Shown: positions 59,878 through 64,000 of the stretch, piece by piece
How positions within the stretch are numbered: position 1 is the first letter of the stretch
How the letters are laid out: each line of letters starts with the position of its first letter
Assembly (NCBI GenBank): GCA_000310025.1
Contig: FN649737.1
Span: 1,141,367 to 1,205,366, forward strand
Length of the DNA: 64,000 bases
Direction: 5' to 3'
Source: Ectocarpus siliculosus
Taxonomy: Eukaryota; Sar; Phaeophyceae; Ectocarpales; Ectocarpaceae
The notes under the pieces: model-generated
Seen by the model: the letters and a program-made list of their open reading frames with translations, nothing else
Databases searched by the model: none
What the model was told of the DNA's origin: nothing
Position numbers and translations under genes: made by a program

Positions 59878-62342
59878 CACGGAGCATGGTTCGATCGCTG
59901 CTGGCATCTGCGAGTCGTACTTTCCATTAAAAGACTGCACCGTCCGTATTGATTGGGGTGGGGGGTTGTCCGAGCGAACAAAATGAGATGTTTCGCGGTA
60001 GGGCGTGTGGTTGCCAACTGGAAGGAGCCACGCAAGCGTGTGAATGAATGAGGCTCTCGAGAGAGAGAGAGATACAGCTGGCGACATATAGGTGTTCACG
60101 TGGTTTACTCGTTGTTGGCATTGATCAACCAGCGGTGTATCCATGGCAGGCTTACACCCTCCGGTCGCCCCGGTGGTCTTGCGGATAGCTTCGTAAACGT
60201 ATTAAATAGTAACAGGTTGGAGTTCGATTCTCTCTTCGGAGTTATGAAAAGCCTTGCAAATTTGCGGTTGGAAAACAATTAATTCGTGGGTTCATTGTTA
60301 CAAAGCGAAGCAACCCGCAGAAGCAGCACGAGTGTAGTTTGGTGTCTTCACTTCACGCCGAAACTCAGGCTGCGGAGAGCATACGCCTCACGCAGCCAGC
60401 ACTGGATAGTTGCTGCTGCTGCTGTTAAAACCATTCGGAACTTGACCAAGTACAAGTAGTACTTGTTCTTCTGGATGCAATTGAGGTGAAGAAAGTCCAA
60501 TTCACATTGACATTTGATCGATCAGAGGCCCACAAGGAGGTACAGACACAAAAAGAAATCTTGGAACAGGTCCACCAACCGTGCAACGAACGAATTCCTA
60601 ACAAATAAACGATGCTAAATACACTGCACAAACCAAGCACACTACAGCACCTTCTTATCTCTCGCACCCCAGACGCCGGGAAGTGTTCATGTTGGGACGA
60701 AACCAACCCCTGGATGTATCAGAAGCGCTTCACAGATAAGGTCAAGAACAAAAACTCCCATGTAAGATCACACATTCCTCCTAGACAGCATCTATCCCCA
60801 GCACCGATACGATGGTTGTTGGTGTACTAAGGTCCAACACCAACTTGCTCGCGATTGCAACAAGACCCTCAACGAGGGCACCATTTCGTCTCGGGTGTAC
60901 CCTAACACTGGCACTGTGGCCGGAATCGCGTCCTATCCTCTAGACTGACCACTTCCGCAACCGCTGCTACGGAGACCGCCGTCAAGTAGGCAAAAGCATA
61001 AGCGTAAGCATATGAGGTCGAAATCGAGGTTGTTGATCCTGATGTCACAGCTTCAAAGGTGCCCACGCCTTCCCGACGCAAGCATCGCACACGACGCTGA
61101 TCGTACAACAACTTTCACTTCTATTCTAGGGAATAATAGAAACGCGTCAGGGCTACGATAGCACACACCTTAAACAACCGAGAAAGCAAAGTACCGAAGA
61201 CGTGCTACGGTGCGTACGTCGCTGATTGAAACGCCACAACAACTGAACTAAGAAGAAACGCCTTCAAATAAGACGCACCTTGAAGGGTGACAATAAGAAA
61301 CAGGTAAACAACAAGCCGGTGGACTTGTGTTGTTAACTAACAAAGCACCTCGAACAAGACACAAAACAAAAACAACGTACAACACCGAAGCGCGGCGACA
61401 AAACACAATGTGCGACAGGCTAAACACGGTGGATGTCAAATCAGCCGTGTGTGCAACGGCAACCAACAAAGGAATCTCGCGCGAAGGCGACAAAATTAAA
61501 ATCACGAACGCAGTCACATACTGAAGTAGGAGAGAAGGGAGAAAGAACCCTCCTAGTTAAAAACGACATCACACGTGCGTACTTCACCAAATTGTGCGTT
61601 CTAATGGCAGCCCGCGTGTTGTCGAGTCTAAAACCGGGAGATAAAAGAAGTCCCGTCTACACACCATTGGCACGTACCAATGTTATTGGCACGTACCAAT
61701 GTTACTGTTTCCTCCAACTGTACGGGGGCGAAAACGCGAAAACAAAATCGGACGCGCGACATGAACGTCTTTCTGGTCCGGAAACGAACACACCGTGCTT
61801 GCTTGTTGTACATCTGTCCACAGCTGCACCGGGCTCGCCGTTGACGATTGTTACAGGTGTCTTCTCTAATGCGTACTAATAGACATCGTTACATCGAGAA
61901 TGCTGATACTGATGTGGTATGCAATATCCAGCGTGAGCAGGGCGGGTGCGCCTGAGATGGCCTGACGTGTCCCTCGCGAAAGAACTTTATGGCAGCGGCA
62001 TCCCGATCAAGCTTCGGCGTTAGGAACGGGTGTCAAGACATACAGCGCGAAGAGGGGAGTACGGCGGGACAGGTTGGAGAGTAAGCACCTCGTCGAGATC
62101 GACCGTGAGAGCTTGGTGCACAGCTGCAGCAGCTTCCTCTTCGACGGAGAGCCAAAAGCAAACGGCTCGCATTGGACATGGGGAGTTTCGTCGCTTTCAA
62201 CCAAACACCGCCGTTCAGGCCATTCCCTACAACATGTTGTACTCGTTCAACCATTGAGGTAACTAACCTACGGGACATGGCATTTAGGGACGGTAGGCTG
62301 CTCAAGACAGGCCGCGCCTGCTGCAGTGCTCGCTCGACTGAC
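59878..62342. other. Intergenic stretch between mL45 and the glucanase gene
   Basis: No gene recognised. It contains a tRNA-like segment (60166-60246), a GA run near 60057-60072, a GCT run near 60411 and a direct repeat of TTGGCACGTACCAATGTTA (about 61667-61704). The last exon of the minus-strand glucanase gene probably lies in 62.0-62.3 kb but could not be fixed. Confidence 0.4.
60166..60246 (+). other. tRNA-like segment, probably tRNA-derived remnant
   Basis: TGGTCTTGCGGATAGC resembles the D arm and A box of Glu/Asp-type tRNAs (TGGTCTAGCGGTTAGG). About 45 nt later AGTTCGATTCT resembles a B box. The acceptor ends pair only partly, with one mismatch and two wobble pairs, and no anticodon stem forms. 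It is not a believable functional tRNA, but could be the head of a SINE. Confidence 0.3.
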
Positions 62343-64000
62343 CTGGCACGTCGTACACGTCGTGGTTCTCGGTGGACGCCAGCTTCAGGTCGTCCAGCCA
62401 CAGCCCGGACAACGTGGTCTGGCTGTAGTCGAATTCTGTGAGCTGCACCACCTGGAGGTACGCATCTTCGCCCCCCCTGAAAATGGCCGCGTAGTGGGCC
62501 GGCGACTGCGCGCCCGACATCAGCAGGGCAACAAGGGGAGGGGGAGGGGGGGGGAGGCATGGGGTATGAGGGTTGCGGTTTACTACTAAAACAGTTTCAT
62601 GAACCCATGAGCTAGCTTCCAAGTTGTGTTTTCGTGGTGGGGGGTCGAAAGGAAAGGAGTATGCACACTTCTGGCCCGGCGCGTCCGAAGCGTACGGGAG
62701 CGGTGACACTTGCAAACACCGTTCTTGCTCTTTCGACTAGGACCCACTCCTTACCGATGGCCTGTTGAAGTATTTGCCGTGCCCGGGGGCGCCGGTTCCC
62801 TTGAAGTCGTACACCGTCGTGAACATCATGTCGGCGTGGTCGACGCCGATGACCGCTTCCACGATGTCGAACTCCCCGCAGCCCCCGTTCCCACCGGCCC
62901 CTCGGCAGTTGCACCCGTACTGCGCCGTTCGCACCACCTGCGCACGGTGCCAACAAAACGGGAATTCGTTGCTCAGACAAAGTTGGAGCAATTTGGTTGG
63001 TAGCTGCGGAACGTGACAACAACAGTACCCGTTGGTAGTGTCCACGGTATCCAAAAGAGCCGCATCGACGGCAGTTGCCCGGTGATCAATGTCAAAACTA
63101 AAACAAGAAAAAAACGGGGCAGGCAACATGCCCGTGTCTCGCCTTGCTGTTCAGAGCCCACACAGCCGGACGGTTCCAGGTGCAGTCGTCGAATCCCTCA
63201 GTGCCGCAGTGCGGCATGTCCACCTCGAACACCATCACCTTGGAGCCGTCGAGGCCGCCGCTCCAGCCCTCCATGCCCGTATCTCGGTAGAACCTGATCG
63301 ATCACGCGCGTGCGGCAACGACCAGGCGAAGGTTGTAAAAAAAGAAAATTGGGTTTGGGTTTGGGTTTCGTCTGCCTTCTTCCTTCCTATCGGGCGAGAC
63401 TCTCCTCTGGAAAAGCGAGAGAGCAGAAGAACATACCCTACTGTACCCTCTTGTTGGCACGCAACCGTTTCGAAAAAGCGACGTGAATGCTCTTCTACGC
63501 CAACGAAAAACCCTTGCAACAAAACAGTGCACACGGGGGTCACCCGCATGAGGGAGGGGAGGGCGGGTGACCTATATCTAAAGGACACTGTGTGCGGAGA
63601 CAAGGCATCGCGCTCGCTCATTCACTCACCCGCACGTAGAATCATCCGCACACTCCGTGCTTGTCATGATGTTCACGCCCTGATCGCCGCCCAACACACC
63701 GCTAAACTGCTTGGGCTCACTCGCACACGAGCTGCCCTGAGAAATACAAACAAGCCGGGCGGGGGGGGGGAGTAGAGCACGGCCCGAGTCAGCCGAGCTA
63801 CCAAGCAGCGGGCAAAATTCATACCGCGGTCGTTCTCTCAACCGTTTTGCTGCGAATTCCGCATGAAGTGGATCGCGTCTGCCAGCAGACTTTATGTTTC
63901 GTGTCTCGACGACGAACAGAGGACACGTGAAAACACGTCCATGTACACAGAGCCGCACAACGTTTGATGCGCAGGAAGATTACCAGCCGCGTGCTTACCG
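62343..64000 (-). CDS. TOS1/GH16-like putative beta-1,3-glucanase or transglycosylase, partial
   Basis: Exons visible: 63630-63736, 63143-63293, 62755-62937 and 62343-62505, with agreeing phases. The gene continues past the right edge, since a GTAAGC donor sits at 63998, and one or more 3' exons below 62343 were not resolved. The protein reads FSGVLGGDQGVNIMTSTECA, then DGSKVMVFEVDMPHCG, NRPAVWALNSK, RTAQYGCNCRG, GCGEFDIVEAV and GKYFNRP, then AYLQVVQLTEFDYSQ. This matches the order of motifs in yeast Tos1 and related DUF2401 proteins (PAIWxLNAxIPRTxQYG, CGExDIFE, DYFxRP). EFDIVE keeps both Glu residues of the GH16 signature. Expected to be secreted and to act on beta-1,3-glucan; substrate is by family only. 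The intron after NSK appears to use a GC donor (63142). Confidence 0.83.

Noticed and set aside
60166-60246. Functional tRNA gene
   Set aside because: D-arm and T-arm words are present, but no anticodon stem forms and the acceptor stem is imperfect.
62033-62342. Final exon of the glucanase gene
   Set aside because: A minus-strand frame is open, but no motif or clearly matching acceptor fixes it, so it was left out of the model.

Overview
This is nuclear DNA from an intron-rich eukaryote, most probably a stramenopile and plausibly a filamentous brown alga such as Ectocarpus. That placement is inference. It rests on long GT-AG introns, abundant CAG, GA and CT microsatellites and long G/C runs, sparse genes (six recognisable protein genes and one decayed gene in 64 kb), a GH95 fucosidase-type enzyme, and a polymorphic-outer-membrane-protein-like beta-helix protein with a membrane tail. 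Two runs of exactly 100 N (21338-21437, 39206-39305) are scaffold gaps, and the first ~645 bases look like poor-quality sequence.

Layout. 2230-8846 (minus): a ten-exon RIOK3-type atypical kinase with a UBA domain in its N-terminal region. 11.2-11.8 kb: a decayed retroelement tail. 15314-35274 (minus): a 20-exon, 20-kb gene for a predicted membrane-anchored PAN-GH95 glycosidase. All 20 exons join in one frame (4149 nt). Its introns hold a three-copy 178-bp tandem repeat, several copies of a poly-C-ended mobile repeat (one with a 10-bp target-site duplication) and long CT tracts. 35.3-39.3 kb: repeats and a LINE fragment on the minus strand. 39.3-39.95 kb: simple C/A-rich sequence. 39955-43150 (plus): a 5'-truncated beta-helix/transmembrane gene with frameshifts and a deleted middle. 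43.7 kb: a stray copy of part of GH95 exon 7. 44346-49068 (minus): a kelch, coiled-coil and FN3 protein with what looks like a Tudor-like insert in the FN3 domain. 49.1-53.4 kb: no clear gene, but a 390-bp foldback element. 53436-54353 (plus): a single-exon TLC-domain membrane protein. 56669-59877 (plus): a five-exon mitochondrial ribosomal protein mL45. 62343-64000 (minus): a TOS1/GH16-like glucanase gene running off the right edge.

How the genes relate. They are not an operon; each is a separate eukaryotic gene. RIOK3 (cytoplasmic, linked in animals to 40S maturation and innate signalling) and mL45 (mitoribosome) concern translation. The PAN-GH95 and TOS1/GH16 proteins are predicted to act on wall or storage polysaccharides, which suits an organism with fucose-containing matrix and beta-1,3-glucans. 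Gene models were built by eye from family alignments and splice-phase agreement; no searches were run.
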